64,000 nucleotides of DNA from Niastella yeongjuensis. GTDB lineage: Bacteria > Bacteroidota > Bacteroidia > Chitinophagales > Chitinophagaceae. The notes beneath the pieces were generated by a model. The model was given only the letters and a program-made list of their open reading frames with translations. It had not been told where the DNA came from and made no database searches. Where the stretch lies: the NCBI RefSeq assembly GCF_900110245.1, contig NZ_FOCZ01000002.1, positions 124,001-188,000 of the forward strand, written 5' to 3'. Made by a program: the position numbers and the translations under genes. Shown here piece after piece: positions 1 to 8,122 of this stretch. The stretch's first letter is position 1. The number at the start of each line of letters is the position of its first letter.

Positions 1-84
1 AAGGGCCGCCCCAGCAAAATGTACCAGTTCAATAAAAAACGCTACCAGGAACTGGTGAAGGAAGGGATCAATTTTGAGATCTAG
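1..84 (+). CDS. NrtR-type Nudix/winged-helix regulator, C-terminal end only
   Basis: The frame is open from the window edge and ends at TAG 82-84, giving 27 residues that begin KGRPSKMYQFNK. The RPSKMYQF pattern matches the end of the winged-helix domain of NrtR-type regulators, Nudix-like proteins that repress NAD-synthesis genes and are released by ADP-ribose or a related ligand. The regulatory role is inferred from this short tail plus the NAD operon that follows 195 bp later and the palindromes between them. The rest of the gene lies outside the window, so a catalytic Nudix protein with the same C-terminal domain cannot be excluded. Confidence 0.6.
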   Translation, partial: KGRPSKMYQFNKKRYQELVKEGINFEI

Positions 85-202
85 GAATTATTAAAAAATG
101 TTTAAGGGCTTGCAGGTTGACCGGCTGTAAGCTATATTACCGCAGCATCTTTTATAAATAGTTGTATGCATGCCCCTTTATGCCCCACTAATGGAGTTAA
201 TT

Positions 203-229
203 TATTTTGCGTGTATTAGACGCAAAATA
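203..229. promoter_or_regulatory. operator-like palindrome 1 (TATTTTGCGT-N7-ACGCAAAATA)
   Basis: This is a perfect inverted repeat with 10-bp arms (203-212 and 220-229) and a 7-bp spacer. It lies 50 bp before the NadM-Nudix start and just after the NrtR-like gene. TTTG at 206-209 and AATATTTG at 226-233 resemble a Bacteroidota -33/-7 pair, so a bound protein would cover the promoter. It is probably the site of the adjacent NrtR-like protein (inference). Confidence 0.65.
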
Positions 230-257
230 TTTGGAGATTCCAGATCTGCGACATAAA

Positions 258-278
258 TTTGCGTATAAATAACGCAAA
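258..278. promoter_or_regulatory. operator-like palindrome 2 (TTTGCGT-N7-ACGCAAA)
   Basis: This inverted repeat has 7-bp arms (258-264, 272-278), the same core and the same 7-bp spacer as the site at 203-229. The two centres are 52 bp apart, close to five helical turns. It ends one base before the ATG at 279. Two copies on one face of the helix suggest cooperative binding or looping (inference). Confidence 0.6.
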
Positions 279-1175
279 ATGAAAGCAACTGGTGTTATTA
301 TCGCAAGATTTCAGACCCCGTACCTCCACGATGGACACAAATATTTAATCGACGAAATTCGCTCGAAACACAATAAAGTTGTAGTAGTACTGGGCGTATC
401 TCCGGTAAAAGGAAGCCGCCGCAATCCATTTGATTTTTATACCCGGGAAAGATTATTAAAACAATATGCCCCCGAGCTGATGGTACTGCCGCTGAGCGAC
501 CATCCTTCAGATGAAACCTGGAGCAAAAACATCGATTCCCTGTTACAAAATACCTTCCCTTCAGAATCGTTTATATTGTACGGAAGCCGGGATAGCTTTA
601 TGCCCTATTACAGCGGCCATTTACAGGTAGTAGCCCTGCCTGAATTTGGAGAACATTCAGCTACGGCTATTCGCAATGAGAACAGCGACAGGGTGCTTGA
701 ATCAACAGATTTTAGAATGGGCATCAATTATGCTTTTCAGAATGCCTATTCAAAAGTGTACCCTACTGTTGATATAGCTGTACTGAAAGACGGAGATACC
801 CAGGTGTTATTAGGAAAAAAACACAATGCACCCCAATGGCGTTTTCCTGGTGGGTTTACTGATCCTACAGATGATAGTTACGAAGCCGCAGCCCGTCGTG
901 AATTGCAGGAAGAATGTGGCGATCTGGAAGTAAATGCCATGCAATATATAGGTTCTGCCAAAATAGACGACTGGCGTTATCGCTCTGAAGAAGATAAGAT
1001 CATAACCCTGTTCTTTAAAACCCAATGGGTGTTCGGCCATCCAAAAGCAAATGATGACCTGAAAGAGCTGGGCTGGTTTCCGGTAAAAGAATTGCAGGCA
1101 ATGATGCAGCAGGGAACAATAGTGAAAGAACACCACATACTGGTAAACATTTTATTAAGTAACCTGGCCAAATAA
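279..1175 (+). CDS. bifunctional NMN adenylyltransferase / Nudix hydrolase (NadM-Nudix type)
   Basis: A 298-residue protein. Residues 1-145 form a nucleotidyltransferase domain with HDGH at 17-20 (the HxGH nucleotide-binding motif) and the second motif SATAIR at 127-132. This domain type joins NMN and ATP to give NAD. Residues 160-298 form a Nudix domain with a slightly irregular Nudix box around 191-214, including RELQEECG. In characterised fusions the Nudix part cleaves ADP-ribose. It is the first complete gene of the NAD operon; its ATG follows operator 2 directly. The order of domains matches cyanobacterial and Francisella NadM-Nudix enzymes. The Nudix substrate is inferred from that family. 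Confidence 0.9.
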   Translation: MKATGVIIARFQTPYLHDGHKYLIDEIRSKHNKVVVVLGVSPVKGSRRNPFDFYTRERLLKQYAPELMVLPLSDHPSDETWSKNIDSLLQNTFPSESFILYGSRDSFMPYYSGHLQVVALPEFGEHSATAIRNENSDRVLESTDFRMGINYAFQNAYSKVYPTVDIAVLKDGDTQVLLGKKHNAPQWRFPGGFTDPTDDSYEAAARRELQEECGDLEVNAMQYIGSAKIDDWRYRSEEDKIITLFFKTQWVFGHPKANDDLKELGWFPVKELQAMMQQGTIVKEHHILVNILLSNLAK

Positions 1176-1226
1176 ACTTAACAGACCTTAAAACAACCTT
1201 GGATTACAATTTAAATTGGACATCGT

Positions 1227-2669
1227 ATGAAAACGCAAGAAAACTTTGTATTACTCGCCGACGCGTATAAATATTCTCACCATAAATTATACTATCCCGG
1301 AACCACCAAGATCTATTCTTATCTCGAAAGCCGGGGTGGACAATTTGACGAGACCACTTTCTTTGGATTACAATATTTTCTGAAATATTATTTGGAAGGC
1401 CAGGTGATCACCAAAGAAAAGATCGATGAAGCAGAAGGGTTTTTGACCCAGGTATTTGGCAGGACCGATGTATTTGATCGCAGTAAGTTCGATTACATTC
1501 TGGAAAAACACAATGGCCGGTTACCTATTCGAATAAGAGCGGTACCCGAAGGCACAGTAGTCCCTGTTAACAATGTGCTGATGACCATCGAGAATACCGA
1601 CCCGGAGTGTTTCTGGTTATCGAACTTTTTAGAAACCCTGTTGATGCAGGTTTGGTACCCCTGTACAGTAGCTACGGTATCAAGGGAAGTAAGAAAGATC
1701 GTAGAAGAATATTTTGAAGAAACCGCTTCAGAAGCAGCAAAAGCCGGTATTGACTTTGTGTTGAACGATTTTGGATTCCGGGGTGTAAGTTCTGTTGAAA
1801 GTGCCGGTTTGGGTGGGGCCGCACACCTTATCAGCTTCAGAGGTAGTGATACCCTGATGGGTAGTATGATGGCAAAAAGATATTACGATGCACAGAAAGT
1901 ATATGGGTTGTCAATACCAGCTACAGAACACTCGGTTTGTACCCTGTTGGGTGAAGAAGGTGAGCTGGAAGTATTCAAACACATTTTAAAAACGTTCCCT
2001 ACAGGAGTGGTAGCCTGTGTATCTGACTCGTTCGACATCTTCAGGGCTTGTAGCGAATATTGGGGAACAGAATTAAAAGACCTCGTATTAAGCAGGGATG
2101 GTGTACTGGTAATTCGTCCGGATAGTGGCGACCCGGTGTTCACTTTATTACGGGTGTTTGATATTTTAATGACCAAATTCGGCTACACCATTAATGAAAA
2201 AGGATACAAGGTATTACCACCCCAGGTGCGCGTGATACAGGGTGATGGCGTAAATGTACAGGCCATCCGCAGTATTTATGGTGCCCTGAAAGTAAACGGT
2301 ATCAGTGCAGAAAACCTGGTGCTGGGAATGGGTGGCGCCTTATTACAAAAGGTGGACCGGGACACCCAAAAGTTTGCCTTTAAATGTTCATATGCCGAGG
2401 TAAATGGCAATCCTGTAGACGTACAGAAGAGCCCGGTAGAACTGGACACACACGGCAAACTGGTACAATCATTTAAAAAATCAAAAGCCGGCCAATTAAA
2501 ATTGATCCGCACCGATGCCGGCTATCAGACAGTAAGAAAAGAGACCCCAACCGGATATGAAGATCAAATGATAACGGTGTTTGAAAATGGAGAAATAATC
2601 AACACCAACAGTTTTGAGGAGATCAGGGAACGGGCCATTGTTACGAAAGCGGTGCAGATAGAATCGTAA
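1227..2669 (+). CDS. nadV: nicotinamide phosphoribosyltransferase
   Basis: A 480-residue protein of the length usual for NAMPT/NadV. It condenses nicotinamide with PRPP to give NMN, the substrate of the preceding NadM domain, so these two genes alone make NAD from nicotinamide in two steps. Diagnostic segments are DAYKYSHH near residue 12, DFGFRGVSS at 181-189, the phosphoribosyl-site sequence IRPDSGDP at 295-302, and EHS at 234-236, whose His235 matches the phosphorylated histidine of human NAMPT. It starts 51 bp after the upstream stop and is followed 10 bp later by the PARG gene, so it is co-transcribed. Confidence 0.95.
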   Translation: MKTQENFVLLADAYKYSHHKLYYPGTTKIYSYLESRGGQFDETTFFGLQYFLKYYLEGQVITKEKIDEAEGFLTQVFGRTDVFDRSKFDYILEKHNGRLPIRIRAVPEGTVVPVNNVLMTIENTDPECFWLSNFLETLLMQVWYPCTVATVSREVRKIVEEYFEETASEAAKAGIDFVLNDFGFRGVSSVESAGLGGAAHLISFRGSDTLMGSMMAKRYYDAQKVYGLSIPATEHSVCTLLGEEGELEVFKHILKTFPTGVVACVSDSFDIFRACSEYWGTELKDLVLSRDGVLVIRPDSGDPVFTLLRVFDILMTKFGYTINEKGYKVLPPQVRVIQGDGVNVQAIRSIYGALKVNGISAENLVLGMGGALLQKVDRDTQKFAFKCSYAEVNGNPVDVQKSPVELDTHGKLVQSFKKSKAGQLKLIRTDAGYQTVRKETPTGYEDQMITVFENGEIINTNSFEEIRERAIVTKAVQIES

Positions 2670-2679
2670 AAAAGGATTT

Positions 2680-3504
2680 ATGAAACAAAGTAGAAGAATT
2701 GAAATAGCAAATGATACACTGGGGATCCTGGAAAAAGGATTTTACAATAATACGCAAGGCGAAAAAGTAGATATCTCCCTTATCCAAAAGAACGCAGTAG
2801 ACAATACACAGTTATTCAAACCGGAACAGTTGGATGAATTGCTGAATAACACTAAAAAAGAGAACAGTTTCCAAACTCAATACGAGGTAACGAATGAAAC
2901 TACCTGCGATGCAGCCCGGCGGCTGGTCAGTGAAGGAATGCAGGATGTGATGTGTTTGAATTTTGCTTCCGCAAAAAATCCAGGTGGTGGTTTTCTGGGT
3001 GGTGCACTGGCACAGGAGGAATGCATAGCACGGGCAAGTGGGCTATACCCAAGCCTGTTGACAGCGATGGAGTATTACAATTATCACAGAAAACTGGGTA
3101 CCTGTTTGTATTCTGATCATATGATCTATTCACCCGCAATTCCTATAATCAAGGATGAGGGCGGCCAGGTACTGGATGAGCCGGTATGTGTTACCATTGT
3201 TACCTCACCTGCGGTGAATGCAGGGGTGGTAAGAAGAAGTGAAGAAAGTAATATTGAAAAGATAATTCCCAGGATGCGTATGCGGGTTGAGAAACTGCTG
3301 GCACTTTGTCAAAACAAGCAACATACAACATTGGTACTGGGTGCCTGGGGATGTGGTGTTTTCCAGAATGAACCGGAAGAGATTTCCGAGTTGTTCCGGG
3401 AAGCGCTTACAGGCAAATTCGCCAATCAGTTTCAACGGGTGGTATTTGCAGTTAAAACAAATAAGGAAAGTATAATAGAACCATTCGAGAAGAGATTTAA
3501 ATAG
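2680..3504 (+). CDS. bacterial-type poly(ADP-ribose) glycohydrolase, TIGR02452/macrodomain family
   Basis: A 274-residue protein with the PARG catalytic signature: GGG at 102-104 and QEE at 112-114 within NPGGGFLGGALAQEE. In bacterial PARG the second Glu of this motif is catalytic. The N-terminal helical part (1-65) fits the microbial PARG cap domain. It would release ADP-ribose from modified macromolecules, feeding ADP-ribose to the Nudix domain encoded upstream. It sits 10 bp after nadV. The native target is unknown; no poly- or mono-ADP-ribosyltransferase is seen in the window. Confidence 0.85.
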   Translation: MKQSRRIEIANDTLGILEKGFYNNTQGEKVDISLIQKNAVDNTQLFKPEQLDELLNNTKKENSFQTQYEVTNETTCDAARRLVSEGMQDVMCLNFASAKNPGGGFLGGALAQEECIARASGLYPSLLTAMEYYNYHRKLGTCLYSDHMIYSPAIPIIKDEGGQVLDEPVCVTIVTSPAVNAGVVRRSEESNIEKIIPRMRMRVEKLLALCQNKQHTTLVLGAWGCGVFQNEPEEISELFREALTGKFANQFQRVVFAVKTNKESIIEPFEKRFK

Positions 3505-3513
3505 CGAAGTATT

Positions 3514-3588
3514 ATGAAATACTCCATAGACTGGTTAAAAGAACAGGAAGCCCGCGATAAATTAATAGAAAATGGAAAATCAAATTAA
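3514..3588 (+). pseudogene. 24-codon fragment, possible N-terminal remnant of a NADAR-type gene
   Basis: ATG at 3514 opens a 24-residue reading frame starting MKYSIDWLKEQEARDKL and stopping at 3586-3588. It fills the only gap in the operon between the PARG and KptA genes, starting 9 bp after one and overlapping the start of the other by 17 bp. From memory of the family, the opening resembles the N-terminus of NADAR proteins, which act on ADP-ribosylated guanine or riboflavin intermediates and occur in similar operons. It may be the stump left by an internal deletion, a leader peptide, or chance. The assignment is weak. Confidence 0.3.
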
Positions 3589-4111
3589 ACACATAAGTAA
3601 ATTTTTAAGCCTGGTTTTACGACATGAACCAGAAAAGATAGGACTTACACTCGATAATGAAGGCTGGGCTGATGTAGCAGAGCTGATAGAAAAGGTAAGT
3701 AAAAAAGGCCCGCGCCTGGATTTTGAAACCCTGCAACTGGTAGTTGATAACGACAGTAAAAAGCGGTTCGCTTTTAAAGATGATAAGACCCGTATTCGCG
3801 CCAGCCAGGGACACACAATAGAAATTGATCTGAACCTGCCGCCGCAGGTTCCGCCAGCAATCCTGTATCATGGAACAGCGGTTAAAAACCTTCCCATTAT
3901 TAAAGAGAAAGGGCTGATCAGAATGGAACGTCAGCATTTGCATTTATCAGCTGAGGAAGGGACCGCCAAAAACGTAGGCGGGCGACACGGCAAGCCGGTG
4001 GTACTGGTTATCCAGGCACTGGCCATGCATGAAAAAGGGCATGTATTTTATCTGTCAGCCAATGGTGTTTGGTTAACCGATCATGTGCCGGCTGAATTTA
4101 TTGAATTTTAA
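3572..4111 (+). CDS. kptA: RNA 2'-phosphotransferase, KptA/Tpt1 family
   Basis: A 179-residue protein, the normal bacterial KptA length. The family moves the 2'-phosphate of an RNA splice junction to NAD, releasing nicotinamide and ADP-ribose cyclic phosphate. Catalytic-type elements are visible: LVLRH with Arg17-His18, the signature IRASQGHT at 75-82, LYHGT at 98-102, HLHLS at 122-126 and Arg138 in GGRHGKP. Bacteria have no known 2'-phosphate splice substrate, so the role is probably RNA or DNA end repair or ADP-ribosyl transfer. It overlaps the short fragment at 3514 and is followed 9 bp later by the DraG-type gene. Confidence 0.93.
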   Translation: MENQIKHISKFLSLVLRHEPEKIGLTLDNEGWADVAELIEKVSKKGPRLDFETLQLVVDNDSKKRFAFKDDKTRIRASQGHTIEIDLNLPPQVPPAILYHGTAVKNLPIIKEKGLIRMERQHLHLSAEEGTAKNVGGRHGKPVVLVIQALAMHEKGHVFYLSANGVWLTDHVPAEFIEF

Positions 4112-4120
4112 AGACAACGT

Positions 4121-5062
4121 ATGACAACGAACCCTGTTCATGGCGCTTTATTTGGTGTGGCAATTGGGGATGCATTAGGCGTACCGGCCGAGTTTAAAAA
4201 TCGTTCGGCACTTCAATTAGACCCGGTTACAGATTTTATCGGATACAAAACACACGGACAACCTCCGGGTACTTTTTCTGATGATAGTTCGCTCACCTTC
4301 TGTCTCGCTGAATCCTTGTGCCTTGGTTATGACCTGAACGATGTAGGTGAACGTTTTGTGAGGTGGTATGATGACAACTATTGGACCGCCGGCAGCGACG
4401 TGTTTGATATTGGTATGGCTACAAGTAGAGCCATTGATCGTTTGCGAAACGGTACTAAACCTTCCCTGGCGGGTGATTTTGACGAAGGAAGCAATGGCAA
4501 CGGTTCTTTAATGCGCATCATGCCCTTGTTGTTCTATATCCGTGACTTTGACATAGAGAGACGTTATGCTATTATAAAAGATGTTTCTTCAATGACCCAT
4601 GGACATATCCGCAGCGTAATTGCCTGTTTCTACTACCTGGAGTTTGCGTTGGAATTTTTAAAAGGTGGTGATAAGCAAACGGCTTATGCCCGCACCGGTA
4701 AAGTTGTTCATGAGTTTATCGTAAGTAAACAAATCGTACAATCCGAAGTCGACAAGTTTGCCTCTTTGCTGCAGGAAGATATTTCAAAAAAAGATGTTGC
4801 ATCCATTCCCTCTTCGGGTTATGTGATGAGTACCTTGCAGGCATCTATCTATTGTTTTCTCAACACAGATAATTATAAGGATGCTACGCTGATGGCCGTT
4901 AACCTGGGAGATGATTCAGATACAACCGGGGCTGTAACCGGTGGACTGGCTGGTTTGTATTATGGTTTTGCATCCATTCCCGAAAAGTGGCGCAATGAAG
5001 TTAAAAGACGCCATGATATAAAAGACCTCTGCGATCGCCTGGCGAAAGCAATGGGCGTTTAG
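4121..5062 (+). CDS. ADP-ribosylglycohydrolase family protein (DraG/ARH type)
   Basis: A 313-residue protein with the hallmarks of the DraG/ARH fold: GVAIGDALGVPAEF at 12-25, DDS at 54-56, the GNGSLMRI segment near 127-133 and the C-terminal NLGDDSDTTGAV. The acidic clusters bind two Mg ions. Family members remove ADP-ribose from arginine or other acceptors. It is the last of the ADP-ribose genes; the next gene starts 49 bp downstream. The acceptor cannot be told from sequence. Confidence 0.92.
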   Translation: MTTNPVHGALFGVAIGDALGVPAEFKNRSALQLDPVTDFIGYKTHGQPPGTFSDDSSLTFCLAESLCLGYDLNDVGERFVRWYDDNYWTAGSDVFDIGMATSRAIDRLRNGTKPSLAGDFDEGSNGNGSLMRIMPLLFYIRDFDIERRYAIIKDVSSMTHGHIRSVIACFYYLEFALEFLKGGDKQTAYARTGKVVHEFIVSKQIVQSEVDKFASLLQEDISKKDVASIPSSGYVMSTLQASIYCFLNTDNYKDATLMAVNLGDDSDTTGAVTGGLAGLYYGFASIPEKWRNEVKRRHDIKDLCDRLAKAMGV

Positions 5063-5111
5063 CTATTCACCGGGCTATTAAACCTTTTCCAACCTCCTGT
5101 GTTACTTAGGC

Positions 5112-6140
5112 ATGTCTTTACAATTAAGTATCCTTGATCAAACCCCCATTCGCCGGGGAAGCAATGCGGCTGAGGCTTTGCAGGAATCTATTGAACTGGT
5201 GCGCAAGGCGGATGAATGGGGATATACCCGCTACTGGCTGAGTGAACACCATAATACCATTACCCTGGCCGGTGCAGCGCCTGAGATCCTGATTGCAAGG
5301 CTGGCATCGGAAAGCAAACGCATCCGTTTGGGATCGGGCGGTATTATGTTGCCCAATCACAGTACGTTAAAGGTGGCAGAGAATTTCAAATTGCTTGAAG
5401 CCCTGTATCCGCAACGCATCGATCTGGGTGTAGGCCGTGCCCCCGGTGGCGACCGCATAACTTCACAATTATTAAATCCTTCCAATACATTCGATCCACA
5501 GGAGTATATTCAACAGATTGGCGATCTGCAGGATTTCCTGACCGACAATCCCAACTACAATAATATTCAGGGTAAAGTACGGGCCATTCCGCAAATTGAT
5601 ACCGTTCCCGAAATGTGGATGCTTACCAGCAGCGGCGAAAGTGCTTACCTCGCAGCCCATAGCGGTATGGCGTTGAGTTTTGCTCAGTTCATCAATCCTG
5701 TTGGCGGTAAAGAAGCGATCGCTATTTATAAACAACGGTTCAAACCGTCAGCCCAATTGAAAGCGCCAAAGGCAAGTGTGGGTGTTTTTGCTTTTTGTTC
5801 TGAAGATGAACAAAAGGCTGCGCAGGTACAGGCCGTTATGGATTACCGGTTATTGAGTTTTGAAAAAGGCCGTTATGATGAAATCCCCACATATGAAGCG
5901 GCCAGCAAATATGATTATACTGCTGCTGAATGGCAACGGGTGTTGTTTAACAGGCAGCGTACCATTGTGGGAACGCCTGATGTGGTAAAGGAAAAAATAA
6001 CCGCATTAGCTGCAGAATTGGAAGTATCTGAAGTTATTCTTTCCACATTTACCGAAACCCGGGAAGATCGTTTTTATAGTTACGAATTATTAGCTAAGCT
6101 GTTTAAATTAAATACTACTACGAATAACAAGCAGGCATAA
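5112..6140 (+). CDS. LLM-class flavin-dependent oxidoreductase (luciferase-like)
   Basis: A 342-residue protein beginning SLQLSILDQTPIRRGS, typical of the single-component luciferase-like group (YwcH/YvbT type). RYWLSEHHN near residue 40 and LGVGRAPGGD near residue 101 are standard FMN-binding landmarks of the TIM-barrel fold. The probable reaction is FMNH2-dependent oxidation of a small organic molecule; the substrate is unknown. It follows the ADP-ribose genes on the same strand and ends at a terminator, so it may be read through from that operon, but no functional link is evident. Confidence 0.85.
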   Translation: MSLQLSILDQTPIRRGSNAAEALQESIELVRKADEWGYTRYWLSEHHNTITLAGAAPEILIARLASESKRIRLGSGGIMLPNHSTLKVAENFKLLEALYPQRIDLGVGRAPGGDRITSQLLNPSNTFDPQEYIQQIGDLQDFLTDNPNYNNIQGKVRAIPQIDTVPEMWMLTSSGESAYLAAHSGMALSFAQFINPVGGKEAIAIYKQRFKPSAQLKAPKASVGVFAFCSEDEQKAAQVQAVMDYRLLSFEKGRYDEIPTYEAASKYDYTAAEWQRVLFNRQRTIVGTPDVVKEKITALAAELEVSEVILSTFTETREDRFYSYELLAKLFKLNTTTNNKQA

Positions 6141-6171
6141 TATTACTGGCATAAAGTTTATATAACTAGAT

Positions 6172-6197
6172 AAGGCTGTCTTAATGGGCAGCTTTTT
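6172..6197 (+). terminator. intrinsic terminator after the NAD operon
   Basis: AAGGCTG at 6172-6178 pairs with CAGCTTT at 6189-6195 (7 bp, one G-U pair) and runs into a T tract. It lies 31 bp beyond the flavin oxidoreductase stop. Confidence 0.7.
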
Positions 6198-6308
6198 TAC
6201 GTTATATATTTTGCAAAACATTGCCAATTCTGCAATCACGTATTATTTTTAAGCCAAACAAAACGGTTTCACAAACTGTTTTATCAATCTAGCCGTATTA
6301 GTTTATAT

Positions 6309-6974
6309 ATGAAAATTAAAGCAATTATAACAGGTGCGTCCGGAATGGTAGGGGAAGGGGTTTTGCATGAATGCCTGTTGAATCCTGATGTGGAAGAAGT
6401 ATTGATAGTGGGTCGTAGAACAGCTGGTTATACACATCCTAAATTGAAAGAAATTATACATCCTGATTTTTTTGACCTCTCTGCTATAAAAGATCAGTTG
6501 AAGGGTTATAATGCCTGTTATTTTTGTTTGGGCGCTTCTTCTATTGGGATGAAAGAAAAGGATTACCATCATGTTACCTATGACCTTACCATGCATATGG
6601 CAAGCATCCTGGCCGATCAAAATCCGGGCATGACCTTTTGCTATGTGTCGGGTGCCGGTACTGATAGTACAGAACATGGTAAAATGATGTGGGCACGCGT
6701 AAAGGGACAAACAGAAAATGACCTCATGCGTCTTTCGTTTAAAGCGGCTTATATGTTCAGGCCAGGTTTTATGCGGCCTACCAAGGGGTTGAAGAATATT
6801 TTAAAGGGATATAAGTTTTTAGGCTGGCTGTATCCTGTTTTTAAAGTATTATTCCCCGGCCGTGTTTCAACATTGCAGGAAGTAGGCTGGGCCATGATCA
6901 ATGTAACCAGGCAAGGATATGAAAAGCCGGTACTCGAAGTAAAAGATATTATTAAGCTGGCCCATTCTGCGTAA
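6309..6974 (+). CDS. NAD(P)-binding Rossmann protein (atypical SDR, HTATIP2-like)
   Basis: A 221-residue protein with the dinucleotide-binding glycines G9xxG12xxG15 in ITGASGMVGEG and an arginine-containing second strand (GRRT) that favours NADPH. YVSGAGTDSTEHGKMMW carries the Ser-Gly region of atypical SDRs, but the usual YxxxK is not clear, so it may be a sensor or epimerase-like protein rather than a dehydrogenase. It is monocistronic, flanked by a terminator upstream and a large hairpin downstream. Confidence 0.75.
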   Translation: MKIKAIITGASGMVGEGVLHECLLNPDVEEVLIVGRRTAGYTHPKLKEIIHPDFFDLSAIKDQLKGYNACYFCLGASSIGMKEKDYHHVTYDLTMHMASILADQNPGMTFCYVSGAGTDSTEHGKMMWARVKGQTENDLMRLSFKAAYMFRPGFMRPTKGLKNILKGYKFLGWLYPVFKVLFPGRVSTLQEVGWAMINVTRQGYEKPVLEVKDIIKLAHSA

Positions 6975-7007
6975 TTACAGGGATGGATATTAAACGGCAT
7001 TAATAAT

Positions 7008-7066
7008 ATTACCGGCTTTAGCACCTGTAGCTGCAACACGTACAGGGCTAAAGCATGGCCGGTAAT
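7008..7066. other. three-segment hairpin without a T tract
   Basis: ATTACCGGC (7008-7016) pairs with GCCGGTAAT (7058-7066), TTTAGC (7017-7022) with GCTAAA (7047-7052), and CCTGTA (7024-7029) with TACAGG (7041-7046). A 5-nt bulge and an 11-nt loop remain. It lies 34 bp after the Rossmann gene and 51 bp before the end of the minus-strand gene. The position suggests a shared terminator, but no T run follows closely on either strand. Confidence 0.5.
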
Positions 7067-7116
7067 GAATGTTCAATAAATTGATTAGATGGTAAAAGGC
7101 TATTTTGCACACCTGC

Positions 7117-7323
7117 TCAGTGAGCTTCTTGCGGGCTCGCGTCGTTAGTTATTTTTTTGTCTTGTAACAATCCGTTCGATTTTACCCATAAGGTGAGTGA
7201 AACCAGGGAAGTGAAAATTAACAGGCTCGATAAATTAACCTCACCTTTTAAATACAATACCGCACTTGTAACGCTTGTGATGACAATGCAGGCCAATTCC
7301 AATAGCAGGTAGAAAAGTTTCAT
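7117..7323 (-). CDS. small membrane protein, unknown
   Basis: A 68-residue protein with two hydrophobic stretches (about 3-24 and 32-47) around a short polar turn, then a polar tail ending DASPQEAH. It is probably an inner-membrane hairpin. I do not recognise a family. Nothing competes with it on the other strand and the composition is natural for a membrane protein, but it is short and without a clear partner. Confidence 0.45.
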   Translation of the reverse strand: MKLFYLLLELACIVITSVTSAVLYLKGEVNLSSLLIFTSLVSLTLWVKSNGLLQDKKITNDASPQEAH

Positions 7324-7612
7324 ATGGTACCGTTGATTTTATAATGAATGAATACGGAATACGAAATTATCTGTCAGCACATGCTGATAGCATACCAATA
7401 CATAGGTTGATCCCAGAGATGATTGGAATAGATTAAATAGTCAAATGACGTAAGGAAATTGGAATTCGACTTAGGGGTAATAAATGTGCAGGGAATAATA
7501 GGTCTTTGCTACTGTACAAATTTGGTAAGCAAATTTTAATAGTGCAAGCTTTTGAGGGTGCTTTTCTTAAATATTTATTTTTGTTATGGGGAAGTGGTTT
7601 GTTCTTCTCGCA

Positions 7613-7996
7613 TTATGCCTGTTGTGCTGATTGACCTACAGTCTTTGTTGTCTGAATGTAAGTCTGTCCCCAGTTAATAAGGGCAACAAAAACCGGCTCC
7701 AGGGAAATTCCAAGGTCGGTTAAGGTGTATTCGACGCGGGGCGGTACTTCGGGAAATACCTGCTTGGTTACAATGCCGTCTTCTTCCAATTCCCGCAATT
7801 GAGCAGAAAGCGTTTTTTCGGAAATCCCGGTCAATGCTTTGTGAATAGCAGCGTATCTGAAAGGGCCGCCAGCTTTTAATACTTTATAGATCTTAAGCTT
7901 CCATTTACCACCTATTATAGAAAGCGCGGCATCCACAGCGCAGTCTTTGTCTGGGTTATTTTCACAATTCAGCGTCTCTATTCTGTTATAGCCCAT
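7613..7996 (-). CDS. HxlR-family transcriptional regulator
   Basis: A 127-residue winged-helix protein with the HxlR pattern: Cys in the N-terminal NPDKDCAVDAAL, IIGGKWKLKIYKVL, then RYAAIHKALTGISEKTLSAQ (recognition helix) and the wing PPRVEYTLTDLG. Such regulators often use the conserved N-terminal Cys to sense electrophiles or oxidants. It is transcribed away from the SDR gene at 8123 across a 126-bp gap, the classic arrangement for regulating that neighbour and itself (inference). Confidence 0.9.
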   Translation of the reverse strand: MGYNRIETLNCENNPDKDCAVDAALSIIGGKWKLKIYKVLKAGGPFRYAAIHKALTGISEKTLSAQLRELEEDGIVTKQVFPEVPPRVEYTLTDLGISLEPVFVALINWGQTYIQTTKTVGQSAQQA

Positions 7997-8122
7997 AGTT
8001 TTAACATTTTATAAAATGCTGGCAATCAACATAGCCGACCTTCCTTTCCGGAGCTAACGCCAGGGTAAGCTCTTGAAAATGAGCAATGGCTGCATTTCCT
8101 TTGCGTAAAATTAATCAAGTTT

